64,000 bases of DNA from Candidatus Nitrotoga sp. AM1P (GTDB lineage Bacteria; Pseudomonadota; Gammaproteobacteria; Burkholderiales; Gallionellaceae). The notes below the pieces were generated by a model. The model did no database searches. It saw only the letters and a program-made list of their open reading frames with translations, and was not told where the DNA came from. The translations under genes and the position numbers were made by a program. The stretch lies in NCBI RefSeq assembly GCF_013168275.1, contig NZ_AP019547.1, positions 2,170,001-2,234,000 on the forward strand, in the 5' to 3' direction. Every line of letters starts with the position of its first letter. The first letter of the stretch is position 1. Positions 56,296 through 64,000 of the stretch are shown one piece after another.

Positions 56296-56644
56296 GAAGC
56301 TAGCCGATAAGCCGGGTTCTGTCGTGGACAGTCATTCCTCTAGGCGTTTCGTTACCTGACGCTCAAGCGACCTACCCGCAGGCGACGCGAGCCACGTCAT
56401 TACCTGCCTATTTGGTCTTGCTCCAGATGGAGTTTACCGTGCCGTCCGTGTTACCACGTCCGCGGTGGGCTCTTACCCCGCCGTTTCACCCTCGCCGTTT
56501 CCTTGCAGAACTTAGGCAGACTATTCTCTGTGGCACTTTTCATCACCTCACGGTGTCCGGCCATTAACCGGCATCTTGCTCTATGGAGCCCGGACTTTCC
56601 TCCCCGCCCTTACTGGTGGACGCGGCGACTGTCTAGCCAGCTTC
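56296..56644 (-). ncRNA. rnpB: RNase P RNA, bacterial class A
   Basis: The catalytic RNA of RNase P, which removes tRNA 5' leaders. About 349 nt on the minus strand. P1 pairs GAAGCTGGCTAG at the 5' end with CGGCTAGCTTC at the 3' end; the conserved CGGGGAGGAAAGTCCGGGCTC region, the GAGGAATGACTGTCC block and the AACCCGGCTTATCGG end are present. Exact ends are set from the P1 helix. Confidence 0.95.
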
Positions 56645-56781
56645 TCGGCGAGTTTACCACGGTATAGAAATTCGTCTTGGAAAATAGATCAGGTGGGACT
56701 TTTATTTTGTGAGACCTGACATTGTACTTTTTACACCGCGCCATGCCATCGTGGCCGCCCGAAAATTTAAGGAAAGCGAAA

Positions 56782-56996
56782 CTATTGTGATACGCATAGG
56801 AGGATATTGAGCACAGTTTTATGGAGCGCCCTGCTGACAGTGGAATAATGCACCCCAAAAGCATCGACAATTTGCTGCATCGTATAATCACCGGTCTAAT
56901 ATGCCTTCTTCATGCTTTCTTTAGAATTTGAGAGTGCTTCAATATAAAAATCGAGCGGTTTCCCCAAAGGTCTGCGCTGGGCTTTGTGCAAAACTT
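56782..56996 (-). pseudogene. Remnant of a Y1 (REP-associated tyrosine) transposase, C-terminal part
   Basis: In one minus-strand frame: NKVLHKAQRRPLGKPLDFYI, ESMKKAY, a TAG, TGDYTMQQIVDAFGVHYSTV, SRAL, stop. The end matches the helix-turn-helix tail (AYxxGDYTMxxIxxxFGVHYSTVSR) of the transposase family that acts on REP elements. The catalytic HUH domain is missing and there is an in-frame amber stop, so it is dead. It lies between rnpB and the EI24 gene. Confidence 0.75.
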
Positions 56997-56998
56997 TA

Positions 56999-57715
56999 TT
57001 AGGAAACTTGGCGTAAACTGGTCAGCCTGGCCAAGCCGAAATGTATGAAGGCCAAGGCCGTGAGCACCGGTGCAAACAGGTTCAGAATAGGTACGAACTG
57101 CAATAATCCGGTCAATAATCCCAACCCCCACCAGGATGACTGATAGGTGGAGAACATGCTCTTCATCTCCTCGTTACTGGCGTGTTCCGCCACCGCATCG
57201 AAGCGAAATAAACGCTGGTTAAGATAGGTGGCCGCAACGAAGGGTACGATCACGCCAATGCCGATTAACCACAACGGCAAACTCAACATCCAGATCGCGA
57301 TAAATACGCCAATAGCAAGTGCTGCGTTTAATAGGTTGCCGATATTGCTTCCACCATGTTCACGTTTCAGCTGTGGATAATCACGATCCGCCACCAAACG
57401 AATCAGTGCCGACATGGCAAAAAATGCCGTAATCAGCAGTGCAGTAGTAAACACAAGAGGTACGAACAGAATCAGATGCATTATGGTCTGAATAGCGTTA
57501 GCTACCCAGCGTGGTTTCAGCCCTTCCAGCCACTCTTGGACGCCGATAACAGTGAGGCCACTTGCGATCCATCCTGAAAAAGTATCCCAGAAGGCTACGC
57601 CCAGAATCATCCACAACAAAGCCGCCACCAACATCGGCCAGATAACGATCCACAGGACCTTAAACTGGAACAGGTCGCGAAAAGCGCAGACAATTGCATT
57701 AAGTATTTGTGTCAT
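56999..57715 (-). CDS. EI24/CysZ-like domain membrane protein
   Basis: 238 residues, six helices or hairpins, starting MTQILNAIVCAFRDLFQFKV. The FTTALLITAFFAMSALIRLV region, YPQLKREHGG, and ATYLNQRLFRFDAVAEHAS place it in the EI24 (Pfam) family that includes the sulfate permease CysZ. In betaproteobacteria this branch is unassigned, so a transport role is only an inference. Good purine-rich ribosome binding site (AAGGGGAT). Confidence 0.8.
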   Translation of the reverse strand: MTQILNAIVCAFRDLFQFKVLWIVIWPMLVAALLWMILGVAFWDTFSGWIASGLTVIGVQEWLEGLKPRWVANAIQTIMHLILFVPLVFTTALLITAFFAMSALIRLVADRDYPQLKREHGGSNIGNLLNAALAIGVFIAIWMLSLPLWLIGIGVIVPFVAATYLNQRLFRFDAVAEHASNEEMKSMFSTYQSSWWGLGLLTGLLQFVPILNLFAPVLTALAFIHFGLARLTSLRQVS

Positions 57716-58346
57716 GGTGATCCCCTTATAAATTACTATTCATTGATTAATTTTTTTGTTATGGGGTGATATTTTGGCGTCAGTTGCGTTGCCGGATGGC
57801 CGATTTACGTTGCTTGCCAAACTGGTCAGGCGATCAATCCACATTCAACCATTCTTACGGACACACTGCATCAATCATTGCCAGATGGTTGCTCCAAGGC
57901 TAACCCTCCGGTTTCTTACCATAATCAGCGCGCAGCGGATTTAACACTACATGTTTTGTAAGTTCTAGCAAATAGTTTTATTTCTGTAAAAGTGATAATG
58001 ATTGGTCATCTGGCAATACGCATGAACCCCCTAAAAATAGCGACTACAGACATGGCCTAATAGTTGCAGCCTTCATCTCTATCGCCATCACCGCCTGATG
58101 GTGATTTTTTGATGAATTCAAATAAAGATATAATATAAAATGTACATAAGCTAAAACCCGTCTTGGATTACTCATGCCACAATGTTTTACAGCTATTACA
58201 AAGTTATTTGGTGATCCATAAAATAAGACATTAAATAAAATAAAACTGGGATCATGAAAGTAACAAATAAAGGGTAGTAAATTGCAAATCAGCCAGCTTC
58301 TTTTGCGCGAAACAAAGAATTCATATTGCACTATTTAGGAGAAACC
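57716..58346. other. Intergenic region, no supported gene
   Basis: 630 bases between two divergent genes. A small hairpin ATCACC/GGTGAT (58087-58105) followed by TTTTTT on the plus strand looks like an orphan terminator, with no plus-strand gene before it. Nothing else is recognisable; promoters for both flanking genes must lie here. Confidence 0.45.
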
Positions 58347-58754
58347 ATGAACTCAGTAAGCTTTTATGTCAACGCTTGGTTTGCCCAAGGCGTATCCTGT
58401 GACAACCTTAAGCAATACGAGGAGGCAATTGAGGCATATCGGCAAGCACTGCGTCTTCAACCGGACTATGCCGATGCTTGGTATAACTTGGGTATTACTT
58501 ACGGCAATCTTAAGAAATACGGTCTGGCGAGTCTGGCGTATGAGGAAGCGGTGCGTATTGAGCCAGAGAAGGCCAGTGCGTGGTTTAACTTGGGTGTGGC
58601 TTATTATTTCCAAGATAAGCGGGAAAAGGTGCGGGAAATTTACCAGACTCTGCGCAAGCTTGATTTGGCTATGGCGGACGAGTATTCCAACGCTGTATTT
58701 ACTGAGTTCAAGATAAACCCTGGTGCACACTACAGTCCACCACCCGATATTTGA
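58347..58754 (+). CDS. Small TPR-repeat protein
   Basis: 135 residues from the ATG at 58347, seven bases after AGGAGA. Three tandem tetratricopeptide repeats: around YEEAIEAYRQALRLQPDYAD, KYGLASLAYEEAVRIEPEKA, and DKREKVREIYQTLRKLDLAM. A protein-protein interaction scaffold; no signal peptide, so presumably cytoplasmic. Partner unknown. Confidence 0.85.
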   Translation: MNSVSFYVNAWFAQGVSCDNLKQYEEAIEAYRQALRLQPDYADAWYNLGITYGNLKKYGLASLAYEEAVRIEPEKASAWFNLGVAYYFQDKREKVREIYQTLRKLDLAMADEYSNAVFTEFKINPGAHYSPPPDI

Positions 58755-58813
58755 ATGGTTGCACTAATATTTAGTATGGGCCTACCAATAGATAATCGGT
58801 TAAAGAAGGATTA

Positions 58814-59542
58814 TTAACTGCCTAGATAGGCGCGGCGCACCACAGCGCTCCCTAGAAGATTGGCGGCGCTATCGGATAATGTAATCAGGCCGCTTTCCAT
58901 CACATAACCGCGTTGCGCCACTTCGAGGGCGAGTTTGGCATTCTGCTCAACCAGTAGAATTGAAACGCCTTGAGCAGAAATGTTGCGGATGGTTTCAAAA
59001 ATTTTGACCACCATCATCGGTGCCAGTCCCATGCTGGGTTCATCCAGCATCAATAGTTTGGGGCGGCTCATCAACGCGCGCCCCAGTGCCATCATTTGTT
59101 GTTCGCCGCCGGATAATGTACCAGCCAGTTGCATATGGCGCTCGGCCAAGCGCGGAAACAACTCGTAGATACGCTGCATATCCTGCGCAATGGAAGGTTT
59201 GTCGTTGCGGCAATAGGCACCCATCTGCAAATTCTCTTCCACCGTCAGTCGCGCGAATACGCCACGTCCTTCCGGTACTAATACTAATCCTTCTTGTATA
59301 AGTTGATGGGCGGCGTGGTTTTGTAAAGATATGCCGCGGTAATGTATTTCGCCTGCAGAGGGTTGTAGCAAGCCAGCTAACGCTTTAAGCGTTGTGGTTT
59401 TACCGGCGCCATTGCTGCCGATGAGTGCGACCAGTTCACCCGGCGCTACGTCGAGATCTATGCCTTTTAGTGCCTGAATGCCACCGTAGGCTACTTTCAG
59501 GTCGCGTACCTGCAACAATGATCTTGATATAGATGTAGTCAT
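58814..59542 (-). CDS. livF: Branched-chain amino acid ABC transporter, ATPase LivF
   Basis: One of two ATPases of a LIV-I type importer. 242 residues. Walker A GSNGAGKTTTLKALAG, signature LSGGEQQMMALGRAL, Walker B LLMLDEPSMGLAP, and LVEQNAKLALEVAQRGYVME typical of LivF. Last gene of the livJHMGF operon, 36 bases after livG. Confidence 0.94.
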   Translation of the reverse strand: MTTSISRSLLQVRDLKVAYGGIQALKGIDLDVAPGELVALIGSNGAGKTTTLKALAGLLQPSAGEIHYRGISLQNHAAHQLIQEGLVLVPEGRGVFARLTVEENLQMGAYCRNDKPSIAQDMQRIYELFPRLAERHMQLAGTLSGGEQQMMALGRALMSRPKLLMLDEPSMGLAPMMVVKIFETIRNISAQGVSILLVEQNAKLALEVAQRGYVMESGLITLSDSAANLLGSAVVRRAYLGS

Positions 59543-59578
59543 GGTTTTGTTATGCTAACGATATGAAGCATCTGTTTT

Positions 59579-60403
59579 TTATAATTGGATTCCTGCCTGC
59601 GCGGGAATTATGGGTTCTGTTCCCAAATAAGCCGTGATCACCGCCGGATCGCATCGAATTTTTTCCGGCACGTCCTCGGCAATTTTTTTGCCGTAATCGA
59701 GAACTGCTACGCGGTCGCACAGGCCAAGAATAAATTTTACGTCATGTTCGATGAGCAGCACTGTAATGCCGCTGGCACGTATGGATAGTAATAATTCCTT
59801 CAGATTTTCAGTTTCGGTGGCATTCATGCCCGCCGCTGGTTCATCTAGCGCAAGTAATTTTGGATCGGTAGCCAGCGCACGGGCAATCTCCAACCTACGT
59901 TGTTCGCCGTAGGATAGATTTTTGGCCAAAGTTTGGTGCGGGCGGTCTATGCCCACATAGTTCAGTAAAGTACGTGCATGCTGCACGATTTCATGTTCTT
60001 CGATGCGTGTTCTAGCGTTGTGAGTCAATGCCCCCCAGATGCCGCTGCTGGTGCGCAGGTGACGACCGACCATGACGTTTTCTAGCGTAGTCATATTCGC
60101 AAACAAGCGAATGTTCTGGAAAGTGCGCGCAATTCCTGCCTGCGCTAACACATGTGGTTTGCAGCGGCCGCTATACTCCGTGTTGTTAAACGTGAAACGC
60201 CCACTATCCGCCTGATACAACCCAGTCAAAATGTTAAAGAGTGTCGTTTTACCCGCCCCATTTGGGCCGATTAAGCCATAGATTTCACCACGCCGAATGT
60301 GCAGCGAAATATCGCTCAGCGCAGATAGGCCGCCGAAGCGTTTGGCTACACCGGACAGTTCGAGTAAATTGATGTCGAATTCAATAGGTGTTGTCATACA
60401 CAA
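59579..60403 (-). CDS. livG: Branched-chain amino acid ABC transporter, ATPase LivG
   Basis: Second ATPase of the importer. 274 residues (or 272 from the second ATG). Walker A GPNGAGKTTLFNILTG, signature LSYGEQRRLEIARAL, Walker B LLALDEPAAGMNATET, and the LivG-type end YGKKIAEDVPEKIRCDPAVI. The last residues after AYLGTEP (IIPAQAGIQL) come from a dispersed palindromic repeat that replaced or extended the natural C-terminus. Confidence 0.94.
   Translation of the reverse strand: MCMTTPIEFDINLLELSGVAKRFGGLSALSDISLHIRRGEIYGLIGPNGAGKTTLFNILTGLYQADSGRFTFNNTEYSGRCKPHVLAQAGIARTFQNIRLFANMTTLENVMVGRHLRTSSGIWGALTHNARTRIEEHEIVQHARTLLNYVGIDRPHQTLAKNLSYGEQRRLEIARALATDPKLLALDEPAAGMNATETENLKELLLSIRASGITVLLIEHDVKFILGLCDRVAVLDYGKKIAEDVPEKIRCDPAVITAYLGTEPIIPAQAGIQL
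59587..59610. repeat. Dispersed palindromic repeat forming the end of livG
   Basis: GGATTCCTGCCTGCGCGGGA and following bases form the common repeat whose translation reads IPAQAGIQ. It lies at the very 3' end of livG and is related in form to the unit at 8010-8037. Such units are found in many copies in related genomes. Confidence 0.65.
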
Positions 60404-60411
60404 GTTTCCTG

Positions 60412-61479
60412 TTACAGCTGAGCTGCATCATTTTCGGCAACCAGTTCGCGTCGGCGTTGGTTAGAAGGCCATAATCCGGCAGGTCGCCATAACATGACCA
60501 TAATCAGTGCTAGTCCGAATAACAACATGCGCAAGCTTTCCGGGTCGATAAGCGTCTTGCCGAACAGTAGTTGCTGTGCCGGCCCTGAGCCGTGGCGCAA
60601 AGCTTCGGGCAATACTACTAGCAGTATCCCGCCTAACAGCACGCCGCTGATGTTGCCCATACCACCTAGTACTACCATGCACAACACTGTGATGGATTCA
60701 GTTAGACCAAAACTTTCCGGGCTGACAAAACCTTGGAAACCAGCAAACAAGCCACCCGCCAAACCGCCGAAAGTTGCTCCCATTGCAAATGCCAGTAATT
60801 TGATATTTCGGGTATTGATGCCCATTGCTTCAGCTGCGACTTCGTCTTCGCGAATTGCCATCCAGGCGCGGCCAATGCGTGAATCTTCCAAGCGTAGTGA
60901 AATAAAAATTACGAGTAATGTGAAGAAGAGGAACAGGTAGTAATGCAGATGCACAGAGGGAAAAGTGAGGCCAAATAATTCGTGCGTGTTGCCTAATGAG
61001 AATTCGCCGAAACGGATGGGGTCTATCATGCTGATGCCTTGCGGACCATTGGTGATGTTAATCGGCGCGTTCAGGTTGTTGAGGAAGATGCGAATGATTT
61101 CGCCAAATCCTAAGGTGACGATGGCGAGGTAATCGCCGCGTAGACGCAAAGTTGGTGCTCCTAGCAGCACACCGAATATACATGCCAGCAGTGCGCCCAG
61201 CGGCAGGACTATCCAAAATGGCAAATGCAAGCCTAATTGGGGCGAGCTAAGCAAAGCATAACAATATGCGCCCACCGCGAAGAAGGCGATGTAACCGAGG
61301 TCGAGCAAGCCGGCGTAACCGACTACGATGTTCAATCCCAGCGCCAGCATGATGTATAGCAATGCGAAATTCATGATGCGTACCCAACCGCGCCCGAACA
61401 GTTCATCGGTAAAGAAGGGTAACGCCAGCAATACAATGGCGAGTACGACAAATGCCAGCCACGCGCTGTGTCTGTTCAT
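60412..61479 (-). CDS. livM: Branched-chain amino acid ABC transporter, permease LivM
   Basis: Inner-membrane permease. 355 residues from the ATG at 61479 (MNRHSAWLAFVVLAIVLLAL); a GTG at 61512 would add 11 residues and overlap livH by 20 bases. Hydrophobic throughout, with IVVGYAGLLDLGYIAFFAVG, LRLRGDYLAIVTLGFGEIIR and the EAA-like loop RIGRAWMAIREDEVAAEAMG. Nine bases before livG. Confidence 0.93.
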   Translation of the reverse strand: MNRHSAWLAFVVLAIVLLALPFFTDELFGRGWVRIMNFALLYIMLALGLNIVVGYAGLLDLGYIAFFAVGAYCYALLSSPQLGLHLPFWIVLPLGALLACIFGVLLGAPTLRLRGDYLAIVTLGFGEIIRIFLNNLNAPINITNGPQGISMIDPIRFGEFSLGNTHELFGLTFPSVHLHYYLFLFFTLLVIFISLRLEDSRIGRAWMAIREDEVAAEAMGINTRNIKLLAFAMGATFGGLAGGLFAGFQGFVSPESFGLTESITVLCMVVLGGMGNISGVLLGGILLVVLPEALRHGSGPAQQLLFGKTLIDPESLRMLLFGLALIMVMLWRPAGLWPSNQRRRELVAENDAAQL

Positions 61480-61492
61480 AGATAACAGATGT

Positions 61493-62416
61493 TTAAGCAC
61501 GTTCCGCAACACGCTCTCCTAATAAGCCTGATGGACGGAAGACCAGTACGGAAATCAGCACAAAGAAGGCAAATACATCTTGATAATGACTACCGAGAAA
61601 GCCACCACTGAGATCACCAATATAACCTGCTCCTAAACTTTCAATTAACCCCAGTAGCAGACCACCCACCATGGCCCCGCGCATGTTGCCGATACCGCCT
61701 AATACAGCGGCAGTGAATGCTTTGAGCCCCAGAATGGAACCCATGTAATAGTGTACGATGCCGTAATTCGCACTGACCATAATACCTGCCACTGCGGCCA
61801 GCGCGGAACCCAGCATGAAAGTAACAGCAATCACACCGTTAATATTCACCCCCATCAGAACGGCAGCGCTGGGATTTTCCGCTACAGCGCGCATGGCGCG
61901 GCCCAGACGGGTGCGATGCATTAATAGCAGCAGGCCACCCATCATTCCCAGCGCTACTAATACAATAAGAATCTGCACTTCTGTAATGATTGCACCAGAC
62001 AGCATATGTGAGTTGTTTGGCAGTAACGACGGAAAAGCATGGTATTCGCGTCCCCAGAACATCATCGCCAGATTTTGCAGCACAATGGACACGCCAATCG
62101 CAGTGATTAACGGGGCTAGACGTGGGGCCTTGCGCAATGGACGGTAGGCGATGCGCTCGATGCTGTAACCTAACGCCATGCATACCATAATCGAAATTAT
62201 TAGGCTGATCAGTAAGATTAGCAGCGGCGGCAAGCCAGAACTCATGAGTAACTGGATTACTGACATCGTCACCATTGCTCCTACCATTACCACTTCGCCA
62301 TGTGCGAAATTAATAAGACCAAGAATGCCGTACACCATGGTGTAACCCAAAGCAACCATGGCATATACGCTGCCTTGCACGAAGCCGTTGATGATCTGTT
62401 GTAGTAATGTGTCCAA
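61493..62416 (-). CDS. livH: Branched-chain amino acid ABC transporter, permease LivH
   Basis: Partner permease of LivM. 307 residues, eight helices. Starts MDTLLQQIINGFVQGSVYAM, with GYTMVYGILGLINFAHGEVV and the EAA loop RTRLGRAMRAVAENPSAAVL. A terminator-like hairpin separates it from livJ upstream. Confidence 0.94.
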   Translation of the reverse strand: MDTLLQQIINGFVQGSVYAMVALGYTMVYGILGLINFAHGEVVMVGAMVTMSVIQLLMSSGLPPLLILLISLIISIMVCMALGYSIERIAYRPLRKAPRLAPLITAIGVSIVLQNLAMMFWGREYHAFPSLLPNNSHMLSGAIITEVQILIVLVALGMMGGLLLLMHRTRLGRAMRAVAENPSAAVLMGVNINGVIAVTFMLGSALAAVAGIMVSANYGIVHYYMGSILGLKAFTAAVLGGIGNMRGAMVGGLLLGLIESLGAGYIGDLSGGFLGSHYQDVFAFFVLISVLVFRPSGLLGERVAERA

Positions 62417-62434
62417 AGGGGGTTACTCACAAAC

Positions 62435-62457
62435 AAAAAACGACACGCAATGTGTCG
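62435..62457 (-). terminator. Intercistronic terminator between livJ and livH
   Basis: Minus strand: stem CGACAC/GTGTCG (62452-62457 with 62441-62446) and a five-base loop, followed by TTTTTT (62435-62440). Partial termination here would give more binding protein than permease, common in ABC operons. Confidence 0.75.
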
Positions 62458-62481
62458 CTTTATTTTTCAATTTAATCCCTA

Positions 62482-63663
62482 TCAATGCGCGGATATTGCG
62501 GTGTTTCCGCCCATGGTTTGCAGCGGCTGCCACTTGCCTTGCTGTACTTGGTATATTGTCACGGCGCCGCTCCTAATGTCACCCTTTTCGTCGAAGGCGA
62601 TGTTCGCGGTCACGCCACTATGAGTAATCTTAGCGAGTTCGGGCAGGTATTTCGCTGGATCGGTTGAAGCGGCTTTCTGCATCGTGGTGATCATCACGTT
62701 TACCGCATCATAACAATATGGTGCATACAGCTGAATGGGTTGTTTATATTTTGCTTCATAGCGTTGGGAGAAGTCTTTGCCGCCGGGCATTTGTTCCAGT
62801 GGCACGCCGGGCAATGAAGCATAAACTCCATTGGCGGCATCGCCAGCCAGATTTAGTAGTTTTGGCGTGTAACCGCCGTCACCCATGACAAACTTAACAT
62901 TTAAACCAAGTGCTTTGAGCTGTTTGGCCATCGGTACGCCTTGCGGATCCATGCCGCCAAAAAATAGTAAATCGGGGTGCTTGCCCTTGATGGAGGTCAG
63001 CACTGCAGTAAAGTTTACCGCTTTGTCAGTGGTGTATTCACGCGCTACGATCTGTGCACCGTTGGCTTGTACAGATTTGATGAATTCGTCGGCCAGTCCT
63101 TGGCCATAGGCAGAGCGATCGTCTATAACTGCGATGTTTTTAGCATTCAGGGTCTTTGCTGCGAATTCGCCCAGTGCCTTGCCTTGTTGCCCGTCGTTGG
63201 ACATCACGCGGAAGGCAGTCTTAAGGCCTTGGGCGGTGTAACTTACTGCTGTTGCGGAAGGGGAAATCTGGGGGATGCCGTTATCGCTGTAGATTCTAGA
63301 AGCCGGAATAGAGGTACCGGAATTGAGATGGCCAATTACGCCATTCACTTTTGCATCTACCAGCTTTTGTGCCACGATAGTCGCAGTTTTCGGATCCGCT
63401 TGGTCATCCTCGCTGATTAGTTCAAAACGGGCCTTACGTCCGCCAATCATGATTCCCTTGGTGTTGGCATCCTCGATTGCCATGCGTGTACCGTTTTCAT
63501 TGTCCTTGCCGATATGTGCTTGCGGCCCGGTGAGAGGGGCAGCGGCACCGATTTTCACCACTAGTTCATCCGTGCCGCTGGTAGTAGATGTTTTTGATTC
63601 GCTGCAAGCTGCGAGGATGGCAATGGACAAGGCGAGGAGCAGGGATGGCTGGTTATGCGACAT
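62482..63663 (-). CDS. livJ: Branched-chain amino acid ABC transporter, substrate-binding lipoprotein
   Basis: Periplasmic-binding-protein type 1 fold, LivJ/LivK family. 393 residues: signal MSHNQPSLLLALSIAILAAC with the lipobox LAAC, then VKIGAAAPLTGPQAHIGKDN, VNGVIGHLNSGTSIPASRIY, and IAVIDDRSAYGQGLADEF. Ligand specificity among leucine, isoleucine, valine or other amino acids cannot be told. First gene of the operon. Confidence 0.94.
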   Translation of the reverse strand: MSHNQPSLLLALSIAILAACSESKTSTTSGTDELVVKIGAAAPLTGPQAHIGKDNENGTRMAIEDANTKGIMIGGRKARFELISEDDQADPKTATIVAQKLVDAKVNGVIGHLNSGTSIPASRIYSDNGIPQISPSATAVSYTAQGLKTAFRVMSNDGQQGKALGEFAAKTLNAKNIAVIDDRSAYGQGLADEFIKSVQANGAQIVAREYTTDKAVNFTAVLTSIKGKHPDLLFFGGMDPQGVPMAKQLKALGLNVKFVMGDGGYTPKLLNLAGDAANGVYASLPGVPLEQMPGGKDFSQRYEAKYKQPIQLYAPYCYDAVNVMITTMQKAASTDPAKYLPELAKITHSGVTANIAFDEKGDIRSGAVTIYQVQQGKWQPLQTMGGNTAISAH

Positions 63664-63695
63664 GATGGGCTCAGGGGTAATAAGTTATCGAATGG

Positions 63696-63725
63696 ATTAT
63701 GTTTAGCATGTTACATTCTTGTCAA
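63696..63725 (-). promoter_or_regulatory. Likely sigma-70 promoter of the liv operon
   Basis: Minus strand TTGACA (63720-63725), 18-base spacer, CATAAT (63696-63701), 33 bases before the livJ start. Confidence 0.6.
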
Positions 63726-64000
63726 TTTTGCATATTGATTGAAACGCAATAATGTAACCAACGTACGTTAACTATATTATTTTTAGTAAAATAATAATTG
63801 GATTGCTCGAAGCGATATTTATTTAGCCAGCTTTAATGCTTCTTGGAGATACCAATCTGTGCGTGGTTAATTATTTTTTTGTTAATTGAGAGTGTTAGTT
63901 GGAACACGAGTTTTGTTTAGTAAACTACATCATGACAGTTGGGTAGGGTACTGTCTTCAGCCATCAAGTCTGATTTAGGCAAGTATGTTGGCGATGATAG
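63726..64000. other. Right-hand end of the window, no gene seen
   Basis: 275 AT-rich bases upstream of the liv promoter. A short minus-strand open stretch (PRTDWYLQEALKLAK, stop near 63822) has no start in the window and could be the tail of a degraded gene. Nothing else recognised. Confidence 0.4.

Noticed and set aside
1..64000. CRISPR arrays, phage genes, rRNA genes or replication origin
   Set aside because: Looked for regularly spaced repeats and for marker genes; none seen.

Overview
The window looks like a chromosomal segment of a betaproteobacterium. This rests on the complete, canonically ordered dcw (division and cell wall) cluster with lpxC, the bifunctional-type argA, yggX, bioA, a tandem glycine riboswitch in front of gcvT and class A RNase P RNA. 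The moderate GC content and the many c-type cytochrome and oxidase genes fit the Nitrosomonadales/Gallionellaceae side (iron or nitrite oxidisers such as Gallionella relatives or Candidatus Nitrotoga). That placement is an inference from gene content; no marker in the window fixes the genus.

Layout. 0-2 kb: gcvH (cut by the window edge) and gcvT on the minus strand under a glycine riboswitch with its own terminator, then rpmE. 2-10.6 kb: a GT-C glycosyltransferase, a scar of decayed mobile DNA with a kinase pseudogene, a probably imported Tat multicopper oxidase, bioA, dacB and a PfkB sugar kinase. 10.6-13 kb: yggX, argA and tRNA-Arg(CCG), all minus. 13.2-35.6 kb: a large respiratory accessory region. 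It holds a cbb3-type oxidase core (CcoN-like and CcoO-like), CcoS-like and CcoG-like assembly factors, four c-type cytochromes counting CcoO, a thioredoxin-fold envelope protein, a SUMF-domain membrane protein without the FGE cysteines, an aminopropyltransferase-like membrane protein, and about a dozen small membrane proteins. Three of these are microproteins of 33-44 residues. The region is split by a GT-C-like membrane protein and by a degenerate IS30 element carrying a degenerate IS630 element. 36.9-55.9 kb: lpxC-ftsZ-ftsA-ftsQ-ddlB-murB-murC-murG-ftsW-murD-mraY-murF-murE-ftsI-ftsL-rsmH-mraZ, all minus, almost all translationally coupled, from one promoter with four MraZ boxes. 56.3-58.8 kb: rnpB, a Y1-transposase remnant, an EI24 membrane protein and a TPR protein. 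58.8-63.7 kb: livF-livG-livM-livH-livJ on the minus strand.

The most interesting part is the respiratory region. The CcoN-like protein keeps all heme and CuB ligands and the active-site tyrosine, but I see no CcoP. Beside it are two free-standing four-helix proteins that align with only the C-terminal quarter of CcoN and keep its HxH heme-ligand motif, a pair of paralogous two-helix proteins sharing a PxWGxRP / PWxDxG signature, and a pair of paralogous membrane-anchored monoheme cytochromes. Together these suggest a non-canonical, multi-subunit cbb3-family complex. Its electron donor and true substrate cannot be read from the sequence.
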